Shown here: one piece after another, positions 37,555-46,703 of the stretch | How the letters are laid out: every line of letters starts with the position of its first letter | Numbering within the stretch: the stretch's first letter is position 1 | From: Gemmatimonadota bacterium | GTDB taxonomy: Bacteria > Latescibacterota > UBA2968 > UBA8231 | Assembly: GCA_018660835.1 (NCBI GenBank) | Contig: JABJJN010000089.1 | Location: forward strand, 186,001-250,000 | Direction: 5' to 3' | DNA length: 64,000 nucleotides | Notes under the pieces: generated by a model | Seen by the model: the letters and a program-made list of their open reading frames with translations, nothing else | Databases searched by the model: none | Told to the model about the DNA's origin: nothing | Position numbers and translations under genes: made by a program

Positions 37555-38367
37555 CTACTGCGAAGGCAAGTGATCCTCAGCACGGTCCTGTGGCACAAAC
37601 CCGAGTTTGTCCCGCGCATTGGTCATATCCACCCAGCCATAGCGATTGTTGGACATGCCGTAGAAGATGTCGAAATGCAATTCGCCAGGTGCATCTACAC
37701 AGGCCTGAATAATGCCGCCAATATCGCGCTGCGAACACCAGATATCCTCACCTGTCGCATTCGGTACCACATCCTCGCCCACGACCCATCCGATCCGAAG
37801 GGCCAGGCATGACATCTGGTGGGCATGCGCATAGGTCCGGCACAGCGACTCATTGAAGACTTTGCTGGATGCATACAGATTGCGCGGTTCAGCGGGCACC
37901 TGCGCACCAATTGCCGGCGCCCCTTCAGGCAGCGCTGCGTGCCGACCTGAACTCACCGCGTTGTAGGGTTCCTGCTGGCGGTGACCCGTCGATACCTGGA
38001 TCGTGCTCGCCGCGACGATCCGCTGAACCCCTGCCTGGCGACATGCTTCAAATACATTGTAGCCACCGATGATATTGTTGCGCAGCACACTCTCCCACTC
38101 GCCGCCGGCGGGATCTGCCGCCAGATGTACGACCGTATGCATGCCATCCACTGCCTGACGCACAGAATCGAAGTCTGCAATATCCGCCACACGATGCTTC
38201 TCCGCGGGCAGATCGATCTCACGCGCGTCCTTCACCCTGTCAGAGAGAGAACGTCTTCTGCCAAGACCGTATAGATCGTAGCGATCCGGAGATTGCCGCA
38301 TGAGCAGATAGGCCGAGCTACCGACGATACCGGAGACGCCTGTGATCATCACCTTCTTTGGTGCCAT
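37555..38367 (-). CDS. NAD-dependent epimerase/uronate-dehydrogenase-like SDR
   Basis: The 270-residue protein has ITGVSGIVGSSAY at the nucleotide site, ADIADFDSV, VHLAADPAG, a Ser/Thr region AASTIQVS and the catalytic YASSK pair in LYASSKVFNE. The IWCSQRDIG motif marks it as a close relative of the gene at 33754. It is the third such SDR in the window. Its upstream neighbour on the other strand is a PHP-domain gene. A role in uronate or aldarate metabolism is inferred from family resemblance. Confidence 0.82.
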   Translation of the reverse strand: MAPKKVMITGVSGIVGSSAYLLMRQSPDRYDLYGLGRRRSLSDRVKDAREIDLPAEKHRVADIADFDSVRQAVDGMHTVVHLAADPAGGEWESVLRNNIIGGYNVFEACRQAGVQRIVAASTIQVSTGHRQQEPYNAVSSGRHAALPEGAPAIGAQVPAEPRNLYASSKVFNESLCRTYAHAHQMSCLALRIGWVVGEDVVPNATGEDIWCSQRDIGGIIQACVDAPGELHFDIFYGMSNNRYGWVDMTNARDKLGFVPQDRAEDHLPSQ

Positions 38368-38506
38368 ATTGAACCTTTCGTCGTGAGTCTGAGTTGTAGA
38401 TGATATACGCAGATACCGGTCAGTTTCATCTGGTTGTGGTCACGCCTGTGCTGGCTGTATTAGATATCTGGACAGCTCCTCCCCACAAGTGATCAGGAGT
38501 CATGCC

Positions 38507-39409
38507 TTGAGCGAACACTCGATCAAACCGGCCAACTACGATCTCCACCTGCACACGTATTGGAGTTATGACGCCCACGCAGATCTGCAGAATCACTTCG
38601 AGCGCGCCAAGGCACTTGGTGTTGGCTGTATCGCCATTACTGAACATCATGTGCTCGATTCGATACCCGACGTGATCGCTATGAGCTCCCAGTATCCAGA
38701 GGTGCGTGTTATTCCTGCAGCGGAACTCACAGTCACAACCTCCGTCGGTGCCGTTGATCTGCTCTGCTACGGCTTTCCTTCCCAAACCGCTTCACTGCAA
38801 CCCGTACTTGATGCCTACCATACATGGCAGCAGGATTTCGGCGCAGCTACGTGCAAGGGTCTGCAGGCACTGGGCCACGACTACACCGATGCACATCGTG
38901 CTGAACTACTTGCTGGCTATCGGCCCTCCCGTACCATCGATGTACAAGGACAGACGCATGTGAGCAACAAGATACAACGCAGCTATTTCGTTGAGCGTGG
39001 CTTCATCAACCACATCGATGACTACAGAGATCTGTTGCGTGCAGCTGGTGAGAAGGTTGTTTTTCCACTCTATCCTGCAGCGGACTTTGTAATCCCAAGT
39101 GTCAAAGAGTTGGGTGTCGTCGTAGCCATCGCCCACCCGCATGGCTACTTCGCTCAAGGCAATCGCAAACGGATGGATACTCTACGCACTGAGTGTATGC
39201 TGGATGGCGTAGAATGTGCACATCAGAGTGTACCGACTGACTTTACGCCGATCTATCGCCAATACTGCGAGGAACATGGATTGTTTTCTACAGGTGGGTC
39301 GGATAGCCACACGAATGAAGATGTGCAGAGCAAGTTTGCCATGCATGGTGGGCAAGATGCCTGGTTGAAAGACCTGCTTGAACGCATCGAGGATCGAGTG
39401 TTGAACTGA
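38507..39409 (+). CDS. PHP-domain metal-dependent phosphoesterase-like protein
   Basis: The 300-residue protein shows the PHP signature: DLHLHTYWSYDAH at the N-terminus, ITEHHVLDS, the Glu in AAELTVTTSVG, AIAHPHGYF and the closing SDSHTNEDV. PHP proteins hydrolyse phosphoesters with a trinuclear metal centre; the substrate here is unknown. TTG 38507, with GGAG seven bases upstream, is preferred over GTG 38489, which has no ribosome-binding site. Confidence 0.8.
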   Translation: MSEHSIKPANYDLHLHTYWSYDAHADLQNHFERAKALGVGCIAITEHHVLDSIPDVIAMSSQYPEVRVIPAAELTVTTSVGAVDLLCYGFPSQTASLQPVLDAYHTWQQDFGAATCKGLQALGHDYTDAHRAELLAGYRPSRTIDVQGQTHVSNKIQRSYFVERGFINHIDDYRDLLRAAGEKVVFPLYPAADFVIPSVKELGVVVAIAHPHGYFAQGNRKRMDTLRTECMLDGVECAHQSVPTDFTPIYRQYCEEHGLFSTGGSDSHTNEDVQSKFAMHGGQDAWLKDLLERIEDRVLN

Positions 39410-39496
39410 CAACACCTCGAGAATCGGTACTTAGCTCCAGCATCAGGTCCATCGGTAGTCAATCGCCCTAAGGCTCAACCAAACATGGAGGCCAGA

Positions 39497-39793
39497 ATGA
39501 CCTGCACCGTAATCGTCGAATTCCAGGCAACACCTGAAGCCGCCACCGAGTTTGCACGCGAACTCCACGATGCCCTGAAAGTCACACGCAATCGCGATGG
39601 CAACTTGATGTGCGAAGAGCTGCACAATCAGGACGATCCCTGCAGCTTCGTCGTATTCCAGAAGTGGATCTCGCGAGAGAAACAGGAAGCCTACCTCAAG
39701 TGGCGTGGTGAATCAGGCACTGCGGATCACTTTGGCGCCCTGCTCGTGGGCGATCCAACGTTCCGCATCTTCGACCATATTCCCGCCGGGTAG
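39497..39793 (+). CDS. ABM-domain (antibiotic biosynthesis monooxygenase-like) protein
   Basis: This 98-residue ferredoxin-fold protein reads MTCTVIVEFQATPEAATEF, then a strand near LHNQDDPCSFVVFQKW and a helix AYLKWRGESGTADHFG, the usual ABM/YgiN layout. Members include quinol monooxygenases and small stress proteins. GGAGG five bases before ATG 39497 supports that start over ATG 39485. It lies six bases ahead of the oligogalacturonate lyase gene and is probably co-transcribed with it. Confidence 0.82.
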   Translation: MTCTVIVEFQATPEAATEFARELHDALKVTRNRDGNLMCEELHNQDDPCSFVVFQKWISREKQEAYLKWRGESGTADHFGALLVGDPTFRIFDHIPAG

Positions 39794-39799
39794 ACGCCG

Positions 39800-40966
39800 A
39801 TGACCCAGTCGCTGCAACAGGGCCCGAATGTCGGCCGCCTCTGGCCGTCGGAGTCGACGACATTTTCGGATGTCGACTCAGCCACAAGCGTGCGGCAGCT
39901 GACCAACTATCGGGCACATAGCCACCACTTCTACTTCACCAATACGGGCTGGCATGCCAACGACACGCGCTTGCTCATCGCCTCTGACCGTGGCAATGCG
40001 ACGAATCTGTATAGCATCGACCTGACCACGGGGGAGCTGCTGCAGGTGACGGACCTTGCGCCGCTGGCCCTGCCCCGTGAGGTCGAGTTCTTACGCGCGT
40101 GTGTCAGTAGAACGGTTGAGGAGGTTTACTTCTGGTATGGCCTCGATCTGGTGGCACTCGATCTGACATCCCTTGAAACACGCATTCTCTATCAGATGGC
40201 AGAGGGGTGGGATGTATCGATGATCAACTGCAGTGCAGACGGTCAGTTCGTCTATGCCAGCCTCAGTGAGGACCTGTCCTCACAGTTTCGCGTCGACTAC
40301 CTGCGCGGATATGTCGGCTTTGCCGAGACGTGGGCGGCAAAACCCTTGAGTCGTGTGCTGCGCGTTGCCACCGATGGATCAGGCAGCGATGTGCTCTACG
40401 AGGAGAAATACTGGATCGGTCATGTGAATACGTCTCCCACAGCCGGTGACGTTCTCACCTTCTGCCACGAGGGACCGTGGGCAAAGGTCGACCAGCGTAT
40501 CTGGGGTCTCGATACGACGACAGGGCGTGCCTGGAAGATTCGTGCCCCACAGCGCGGCGAGGCCGTGGGCCACGAGTATTGGTACGCAGATGGAGAGAGA
40601 GTTGGCTATCACGGTCGAAACCCTGACGGGACCCAGTTTCTCGGTCACTGCCGCTACGACGATACGGATCACGTGGAGAACAGTTTCCCGGGCCAGACGG
40701 GTCATATCCATTCCAATGGACCAGAGTTGATCGTCGGAGACGGCGGCAAGCAGGTGCGCCTGTGGAAGTGGACGGGCGAAGCCTATGATGGCCCAAGACT
40801 ATTGTGTCGCCACGACTCATCGATGAAGATCCAACAATTGCACGTGCACCCTCGCTTCAGTGCCGATAGCAGCCATGTTGTATTTACGAGCGATGTAACC
40901 GGTTATGGCAACGTCTATCTGGCGCAGGTCCCAGACTTCGACGCCCTGCCCAACATCGACGAATAG
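39800..40966 (+). CDS. ogl: Oligogalacturonate lyase-like protein (PL22 type)
   Basis: The 388-residue protein matches cytoplasmic PL22 oligogalacturonate lyases. It opens with the pattern RQLTNYRAHSHHFYFTN, then ASDRGNATNLYSIDLTTGE. The predicted metal-site residues lie in FCHEGPW, VGHEYWYADG, GHIHSNG and LHVHPRFSADSSHVVFTSD, within a seven-bladed propeller. The enzyme cleaves unsaturated digalacturonate by beta-elimination, feeding pectin catabolism. It sits beside a sodium symporter and a heparinase-like gene. Confidence 0.85.
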   Translation: MTQSLQQGPNVGRLWPSESTTFSDVDSATSVRQLTNYRAHSHHFYFTNTGWHANDTRLLIASDRGNATNLYSIDLTTGELLQVTDLAPLALPREVEFLRACVSRTVEEVYFWYGLDLVALDLTSLETRILYQMAEGWDVSMINCSADGQFVYASLSEDLSSQFRVDYLRGYVGFAETWAAKPLSRVLRVATDGSGSDVLYEEKYWIGHVNTSPTAGDVLTFCHEGPWAKVDQRIWGLDTTTGRAWKIRAPQRGEAVGHEYWYADGERVGYHGRNPDGTQFLGHCRYDDTDHVENSFPGQTGHIHSNGPELIVGDGGKQVRLWKWTGEAYDGPRLLCRHDSSMKIQQLHVHPRFSADSSHVVFTSDVTGYGNVYLAQVPDFDALPNIDE

Positions 40967-41055
40967 ATCCGCCCCAGGCTGCTCACCGCCCTGCCATTCA
41001 CTATACTTCGCCCCCTATCCTCGAGATCAGATAGAAGAAAGGCAGGCACCCACCA

Positions 41056-42621
41056 ATGGATCTGCACTGGATCGATCTACTGATCGTCCTTGTCTATGTG
41101 GGCGGCACGATTGCCGCCGGCGTCCTGGCACGATCATCGATCAAAGGCATTTCGGACTTTCTCGTCGCGGGTCGCGCGTTGAAGACGCATATGGCGGTCG
41201 CGACCATGGTCAGTACCGGTCTCGGACTGGTAACGGTCATGTATTTCGCCCAGGAGGGTTTTGTGAATGGCTTCTCGCCATTCATCGTGGGCGTGATCGC
41301 GACGGTCGCCCACATCGTCATTGGCAAGACGGGTTTCCTCGTCAGCCGTCTGCGTCATACACAGGTGATGACCGTTCCCGAACTGTATGAGATCAAGTAC
41401 TCTCGGGGTGTGCGCCTGTTGGGTGGTTCGATTCTGGGACTCGCAGGCACGCTGAACATGTGCCTGTTCCCCATCCTCGGATCCAAATTTGTCGTGGGTT
41501 TCACCGGCATGGACCCCAGTTGGGTGAATCCAGTGATGATCATTTTGCTGATCATCGTCGTCTTTTACACGCTCATGGGTGGCATGGTATCCGTCGTCCT
41601 GACGGACTTCGCGCAGTTTGTCCTGCTCACCATCGGCTTCCTGCTCGGTACCTATTTCATCCTCGTCCATCCAGATCTCGGCTGGGATACGATCACGACA
41701 TCCCTGGAGCAGCATAAGGGAGTTGATGCTTTCGATCCCATCACCAACCCCTCCTATGGCTGGATCTTCGTTCTCTACTTCATCTCTATTTCCTTTGTCA
41801 GTATCGTCTGGCAACCGGAGATATCACGACCCTTGTCGACTGAAGACTCCTCTGTCGCCCGCAAGGTTTTCTGGATTCAGGGACTAACCTCCGTCGGTCG
41901 CGCCGTGATCCCCATGTTCTGGGGTGCTGCCGCCTTCGCCTGGACTCACCTGCCTTCCTATACGGGCACCTATGCCAGCGATGGTCAGTCTGCCGTGCCG
42001 GAGATGCTCGGCCAGATCTTACCCGTGGGCGTGGCAGGACTTCTGCTTGCAGGCATGTTCGCCGCCTTCATGTCGACACATGATTCCTATCTGTTGGCCT
42101 GGAGTGGCGTGTTCGTTCGCGATGTCGTTTCGCCGATCAAGGCGATGATGGAAGGCGCCCCTGAGGGACGCAGCGCCGACGATACATGGGGCGGCCTCAG
42201 CAGTGAACGGGAGATCTACTGGACGCGAATCTTCGTGATTCTGTTGGCGACATTGCTGGCGGGATTCGGCATGTTCTTCATCGATCGGCTGCCCGAAACA
42301 GCCTTCAAGTGGATGTATCTGACGGGCACGATTTACTTCGCCGGTACCGTGGGCACCGTCGTCCTCGGACTCTACTGGAGCAAGGCCAATCGCGTCGGCG
42401 CCTACTGTGCGCTGATCTTCGGTGGCATGGGGCCGATTAATTTCCTTGTCATGTCCATGGTACCCGAACTGGTACCGGCCTTCATGCAGAGCTTTGTGGA
42501 GAACTCGAATCTCACGGTCATGGCCAGTCTGATCATGGGTGCACTCGGGATGATCGTTGGCTCTTTGCTCACGCAAAAGAGCAATCCACCCCGCCCCCTA
42601 GACTTCAGCGATATGAAATAG
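41056..42621 (+). CDS. Sodium:solute symporter (SSS family)
   Basis: The 521-residue inner-membrane protein has about thirteen helices with the SSS landmarks: GVLARSSIKGISDFLVAGRAL in the first loop, TVPELYEIKYSRGVRLLGG, and AAFMSTHDSYLLAWSGVFVRDV in the conserved late region. SSS carriers couple solute uptake to sodium. Downstream of a PL22 gene, uronate oligomers or monomers are the likely cargo (inference). AGAAAGG lies upstream of the ATG. A 49-residue membrane protein gene follows after 11 bases. Confidence 0.92.
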   Translation: MDLHWIDLLIVLVYVGGTIAAGVLARSSIKGISDFLVAGRALKTHMAVATMVSTGLGLVTVMYFAQEGFVNGFSPFIVGVIATVAHIVIGKTGFLVSRLRHTQVMTVPELYEIKYSRGVRLLGGSILGLAGTLNMCLFPILGSKFVVGFTGMDPSWVNPVMIILLIIVVFYTLMGGMVSVVLTDFAQFVLLTIGFLLGTYFILVHPDLGWDTITTSLEQHKGVDAFDPITNPSYGWIFVLYFISISFVSIVWQPEISRPLSTEDSSVARKVFWIQGLTSVGRAVIPMFWGAAAFAWTHLPSYTGTYASDGQSAVPEMLGQILPVGVAGLLLAGMFAAFMSTHDSYLLAWSGVFVRDVVSPIKAMMEGAPEGRSADDTWGGLSSEREIYWTRIFVILLATLLAGFGMFFIDRLPETAFKWMYLTGTIYFAGTVGTVVLGLYWSKANRVGAYCALIFGGMGPINFLVMSMVPELVPAFMQSFVENSNLTVMASLIMGALGMIVGSLLTQKSNPPRPLDFSDMK

Positions 42622-42632
42622 GAGGATCGATC

Positions 42633-42782
42633 ATGGACATTTCAAGTTGGCAGAGCACCTGGTATTTCATCTTCTTCTTCGCCAGTCTCATGTTTTACTG
42701 CACAGTCACCGTCGTCGCCTTCAAGGGTGTCGGTGACGTCGTGGCGATGATCAGCAAGATGATTGAGGGGCGTCGACAGTAG
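42633..42782 (+). CDS. 49-residue single-span membrane protein, likely symporter accessory subunit
   Basis: A short gene with a strong AGGAGG ribosome-binding site lies between the symporter and the heparinase-like gene. It encodes MDISSWQSTW, one hydrophobic helix (YFIFFFASLMFYCTVTVVAF) and a basic tail ending in EGRRQ. Spacing is 11 bases to the symporter and two bases to the next gene, so all three are one transcript. Small membrane partners of SSS carriers are known elsewhere (for example YhdT with PanF); this one is inferred by position. Confidence 0.75.
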   Translation: MDISSWQSTWYFIFFFASLMFYCTVTVVAFKGVGDVVAMISKMIEGRRQ

Positions 42783-42784
42783 AC

Positions 42785-45097
42785 GTGTTTGAGACATTTC
42801 GAACGTATCTCACAGGAGGGTCGGCTTGTCCGATCCTCCTGTTTTTTGGGATGATGATGGCCATGGCGACCCAGACCCGTGCAATAGATGAGCATCCGCG
42901 TCTGTTGGTGCGCAGCGATCAGTATGAGCAATTGCGCCGGCGAGCACAGACCGAACCTTGGCGCAGCATGCAAGAGGGGGTCCGCTCCTGCACGAGTCTC
43001 GTGTACACACCAGATGCAAGTATCTACGGTCAATACTCCAGTATCACCGCGGTGATGCGGCAAGCCGCCCTGGCAGTCATCCTGTATCCGCAGGACCGCC
43101 AACGCTATGTCGATCACATAGTAGATCAGCTGGCCCACTGGGACGATCTCAACGCAATCCGTCGACAACGCCCGAAGGCAGATTGGGCCAGCATGATCAA
43201 TGGGGGGGACGCGTTCTTCACCTCCATTCTCGCCCTGGACATCATCCACGATGATCTGACTCCCGCGCAGTTGGTGACGATCGAAACGCGCCTGCAGACG
43301 TGGTACGAATACGAGAGAGACGAGGCGTCGGGTTCCTGGTATCTGGCCAAGTATGGCGCCATGGGTCTGTGGGCTCTGTATCTGAACGATCAGGATGCCT
43401 TCGAAGCACACGCTCGTGCCTACGATAAACGCCTGCGACAGCACTTCAGCGACGATGGCGTCGCACTCGTGGGTGGTAACTATGCCTCCGCACGACTCGC
43501 TGGAGGCGAACTCGCCAAGACCTACTTCATGGACGTATTGACCATCCATGGATGGTATGACTACTACGCCGATCCCTTGATGGGCGCCTTCTACGAGTGG
43601 TTCTACGCCGGCATGCTTACACCGACGAAACACTTCACCATCTTCCAGGATTGCCGCGAACTGGCACATTCCGGAACCCAGGGCATGATCGCCAATCATC
43701 GGGCGCATCGATTCTCACGAAAAGCTGCTGAACACGCCGCCTGGCTACAACCGCGCCCACCGACACCAGGCCTGCTCGGTTATGTGCTCATCGACAAAGC
43801 CTTGCCAGCGCCCCGCCCACCGCTGAGCCATCTGTGGATGTCCGGCTACGCGTCCCTATGGGAAGACGACGGGGAGGACGCACTCATGGCAGCGCTGTGG
43901 GCGACGAATCGTGCCTACCACCACGACCACTACGAGATTAACGCGATCCATCTGACCGGCTATGGCCAGACCTTGCTGCGCAATACGGGATACGAGGGTT
44001 GGGGGAACGCGCCCGCTGAGTTCAGTTGGCCCTATCTGAGTCGTTTCGATATCCGACCAGAGTGGGACTACGCCGTGGGAGGTAACATCGCCTATCTGGA
44101 TCGCGACGAACCACACGTATCCAAGACGGGAGGTGGACTACAGGAAGGCATCCTGCAGCCGGTCGTCGATTATGTGGCTGGAGATGCAGCGGCGGCGGTG
44201 AAGGGTGGTCACCACGTGCGCAGTGTTGTGTTGGTAAAGGACCGGGAGAGTGATACGCTCCCCTACTTCCTGCTCATCGATGAGATGACACGGGAGGCTG
44301 CAGATGCGGTCGGCGGCAATGACTACGGTGACGGCGCAGACACCGCACAAGACGACTCGCTAAAGGATGCTGACCCATCCCCCACGCCTCTTCGTGTGGC
44401 TCTCCATCCGGCGTCCAATCACGAACAGGTCGTCACAGAGGGCACGAAGTACCGCTGGGCCTTCGATGATGATGTGTTCCTGACGATCTTCGTCGCCACA
44501 CCGACCGCTGAGGGTACCAGACTCAAGCGCGGCGGCTTGTCCCAGTTTGAGCAGGCGCCGATGTATCTGCACGCCGAATTCGACTTCGACACCGAATCGA
44601 CTCAGGCGCTGACCGTCCTGTTACCACACAGAGGAGTGGACACGACGCCCGCCATGAACCGAGTCGGGGCCCGAGGTCACACAGGGGTCGAAATCCGCCA
44701 TAGTAGCCGAATCCGCGATCTGTCTCTGGTGAGCGATGGTGAGAGTGTCGCCAGACATGGTGATGTGGAGGCGCGCGGCCGTGCCGTGCTGGTGCGCCTG
44801 AGAGATGACGCGACCGTATTCTACTTCGCACGGCAAGCGCGAAGGCTGACGGCACCGGGGGCGATTGGATTCGAAGCGGATGAGCCCATCAGCATCGTCC
44901 TGCAGGGAGACTCAGGTCAGATCGAATCACCGGGCACGGACGTGTTGTTTATGACAACCCGGCCGATTCAACTCGATGGCGAGACCGTTGATCCGCAAGC
45001 AGTGGCACCACAGACGCAGGATCAGGAGACACCACGGGCGACAGGCCAGCTGATTCACATCACCGCAGGAACACATCAGATCAGTTTCGATCCGTAA
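42785..45097 (+). CDS. Exported heparinase II/III-like polysaccharide lyase
   Basis: The 770-residue protein has a signal peptide (ACPILLFFGMMMAMATQTRA) followed by the usual family opening EHPRLLVRSDQYEQLRRRA. An alpha-toroid domain spans about residues 40-340. A beta-sandwich lyase domain follows, with HHDHYEINAIHLTGYG near residue 380 and a late jelly-roll-like section. Relatives eliminate uronate-containing polysaccharides such as heparan sulfate, alginate or ulvan-like polymers. It begins at GTG two bases after the small membrane protein gene. The substrate needs biochemical proof. Confidence 0.8.
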   Translation: MFETFRTYLTGGSACPILLFFGMMMAMATQTRAIDEHPRLLVRSDQYEQLRRRAQTEPWRSMQEGVRSCTSLVYTPDASIYGQYSSITAVMRQAALAVILYPQDRQRYVDHIVDQLAHWDDLNAIRRQRPKADWASMINGGDAFFTSILALDIIHDDLTPAQLVTIETRLQTWYEYERDEASGSWYLAKYGAMGLWALYLNDQDAFEAHARAYDKRLRQHFSDDGVALVGGNYASARLAGGELAKTYFMDVLTIHGWYDYYADPLMGAFYEWFYAGMLTPTKHFTIFQDCRELAHSGTQGMIANHRAHRFSRKAAEHAAWLQPRPPTPGLLGYVLIDKALPAPRPPLSHLWMSGYASLWEDDGEDALMAALWATNRAYHHDHYEINAIHLTGYGQTLLRNTGYEGWGNAPAEFSWPYLSRFDIRPEWDYAVGGNIAYLDRDEPHVSKTGGGLQEGILQPVVDYVAGDAAAAVKGGHHVRSVVLVKDRESDTLPYFLLIDEMTREAADAVGGNDYGDGADTAQDDSLKDADPSPTPLRVALHPASNHEQVVTEGTKYRWAFDDDVFLTIFVATPTAEGTRLKRGGLSQFEQAPMYLHAEFDFDTESTQALTVLLPHRGVDTTPAMNRVGARGHTGVEIRHSSRIRDLSLVSDGESVARHGDVEARGRAVLVRLRDDATVFYFARQARRLTAPGAIGFEADEPISIVLQGDSGQIESPGTDVLFMTTRPIQLDGETVDPQAVAPQTQDQETPRATGQLIHITAGTHQISFDP

Positions 45098-45188
45098 AAC
45101 GGAACAGCCCACATCGGCCAGCCCAGATCAGCCGGCCCAAGATCAGGCCCGACTAGGTTGGCATTGATACACCAACTCCGGAAACAAT

Positions 45189-45773
45189 TCAGGCGTCCAG
45201 AAACGGCACAAGCGCTGGATGGTCGATCACCGACTGCACATCCCGCCAGGCCTGCAATGTCTCGGCCTCTGCCAACTTCGTCGGATCCGGCAGGAAACCG
45301 AAGTCCAGATACACCTTCACCGCCCAGGGTCGTCCAGAGGATGTGCCGAGCACCGCACCGGGATGGTGCTCGGACATGTAATTCATAGCCAACGTCATCA
45401 TCGGTTTACTCAAGCCACGTCGCTGATGATCAGGATGCACGACGACCCAGTGAATCCGCCCGCGATCATTGGGCACGTCCGGTCCGGATTCCCACCAGCC
45501 ACTGATACTGCCCACGGGCGTTCCTGCCTCGGTCTCGACAAACCACATCCGCTGCGGCAGCGCCGCCCGGTGCGCCCCGTACTCATTCTCGAACAGCTCA
45601 TCCACGATGTTGATAAAAGGCTCCGCCGCCCGCTGAATGGCCATCCACACATCATCATCGCCGGCGCGATACCCGCGAAATCGATATCCCGCCGGCAGCG
45701 CCACCTGCGGCACGTCGGCGAAGCCGTCGCAGACCATCTGAACAGAGCGGGGCTGGTAGGTGATGTCGCTCAA
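45189..45773 (-). CDS. GNAT family acetyltransferase
   Basis: The 194-residue protein has the GNAT core with motif A in RIHWVVVHPDHQRRGLSKPMM near residue 120 (QRRG binds acetyl-CoA) and the final strand KVYLDFGFLPD. The opening AGYRFRGYRAGDDDVW is typical of GNAT proteins acting on small substrates. It lies between the heparinase-like and fasciclin genes without tight coupling. Confidence 0.85.
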   Translation of the reverse strand: MSDITYQPRSVQMVCDGFADVPQVALPAGYRFRGYRAGDDDVWMAIQRAAEPFINIVDELFENEYGAHRAALPQRMWFVETEAGTPVGSISGWWESGPDVPNDRGRIHWVVVHPDHQRRGLSKPMMTLAMNYMSEHHPGAVLGTSSGRPWAVKVYLDFGFLPDPTKLAEAETLQAWRDVQSVIDHPALVPFLDA

Positions 45774-45926
45774 AGGACCCTATTCTTTCCGTTGTCTGAA
45801 GAAGCTGACCATGCTCCCGCGGTTCACGAGGGCCGTCCATCACAAAGTACCCTGCCGGCGAGCACGATCCAACTCGCTCAAGTGGCTGGTGTTTCCCTGT
45901 ATCTCTCTACGACTCCGAAACACAAA

Positions 45927-45954
45927 GGGAAGATGTGCAAGCGCACACCTTCCC
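45927..45954 (-). terminator. Rho-independent terminator of the fasciclin gene
   Basis: Read leftwards, GGGAAGGTGTGC, a four-base loop and GCACATCTTCCC form a 12-position stem with one mismatch. A T-rich tail (TTTGTGTTTC) follows. It begins 27 bases beyond the fasciclin stop, the expected place for its terminator. Confidence 0.72.
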
Positions 45955-45981
45955 TCTTCGCGAACGATATCGTAGTGGTTC

Positions 45982-46518
45982 TTAGAATCGATTCTTGATG
46001 TCGCCCCAGCTCTGTGTCTCGACAGCTGTCGGCGCCGCCGGCAGGATGACGGCATCGATGACATGGATGATGCCATTCGTGGCACCAATATCGACCTGCA
46101 CGACATTGGCGCCGTCCACCTTTACGCCTGCATCAGAGACGCTGATTGTGATATCGGAGCCCCCGACGGAAGTGGCCGACGTCAAGGCAACCACGTCTGC
46201 TGAAGCGACGAGACCCGGAACGACATGATAGGTCAGGACTGAGACCAGCTGGGCCTTGTTGGCGGGATCCAGGAGACTCTCGACGGTTCCTTCCGGTAGT
46301 GCGGCGAAGGCCTCATCGGTCGGGGCGAATACGGTGAACGGACCATCACCTCGTAAAACATCCACCAGATCCGCGGCCTGCAGGGCTGCTACGAGTGTAT
46401 TGAATGAGCCGGCGCCGATGGCGACATCGACGATGTCCGCGTCCTGTGCATGCGTCGGCTGACTGCTTAGACCAGCGGTGGCGAGGACGGCGAGGGCGAA
46501 ACTGCGAAAGCGTGTCAT
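45982..46518 (-). CDS. Exported fasciclin (FAS1) domain protein
   Basis: The 178-residue protein has a signal peptide (ALAVLATAGLSSQPTHAQ) and one FAS1 domain: SFNTLVAALQAADLVDVL, the H1 box FTVFAPTDEAFAAL, YHVVPG, and the closing H2 box NGIIHVIDAVILP. FAS1 proteins are secreted or surface adhesion-type proteins. They recur in light- and singlet-oxygen-response loci. GGAG lies six bases before ATG 46518 (a second ATG adjoins it). Its promoter carries two CarH-type 11-bp repeats, so it is predicted to be part of the light regulon. Confidence 0.9.
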   Translation of the reverse strand: MTRFRSFALAVLATAGLSSQPTHAQDADIVDVAIGAGSFNTLVAALQAADLVDVLRGDGPFTVFAPTDEAFAALPEGTVESLLDPANKAQLVSVLTYHVVPGLVASADVVALTSATSVGGSDITISVSDAGVKVDGANVVQVDIGATNGIIHVIDAVILPAAPTAVETQSWGDIKNRF

Positions 46519-46569
46519 CATCTGCTCCTTGGATGGGTGAAGTATTCCACGGTTCGTCTTACGGAGGAG

Positions 46570-46599
46570 ATGATAGGGAATGTCTATTCTTTGTCAAAA
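46570..46599 (-). promoter_or_regulatory. Fasciclin promoter with two CarH-type 11-bp repeats
   Basis: Read leftwards: TTGACA (46597-46592), 16 bases, TATCAT (46575-46570). Two 11-base units, TTTTGACAAAG and AATAGACATTC, fit nnTnnACAnn and lie end to end over the -35 and spacer. The layout matches the sigma-factor promoter at 59.2 kb almost base for base through TTGACAAA, two variable bases and ATAGACA. Confidence 0.68.
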
Positions 46600-46703
46600 T
46601 ATTGACTCAATGTTCTGTTTCTGATGTCGTGGAATATTCACCAACTATTGTATAAACTATGTATTGTCAATAACTTAGGGTTTCAATGTTTGATAATAGT
46701 TTT

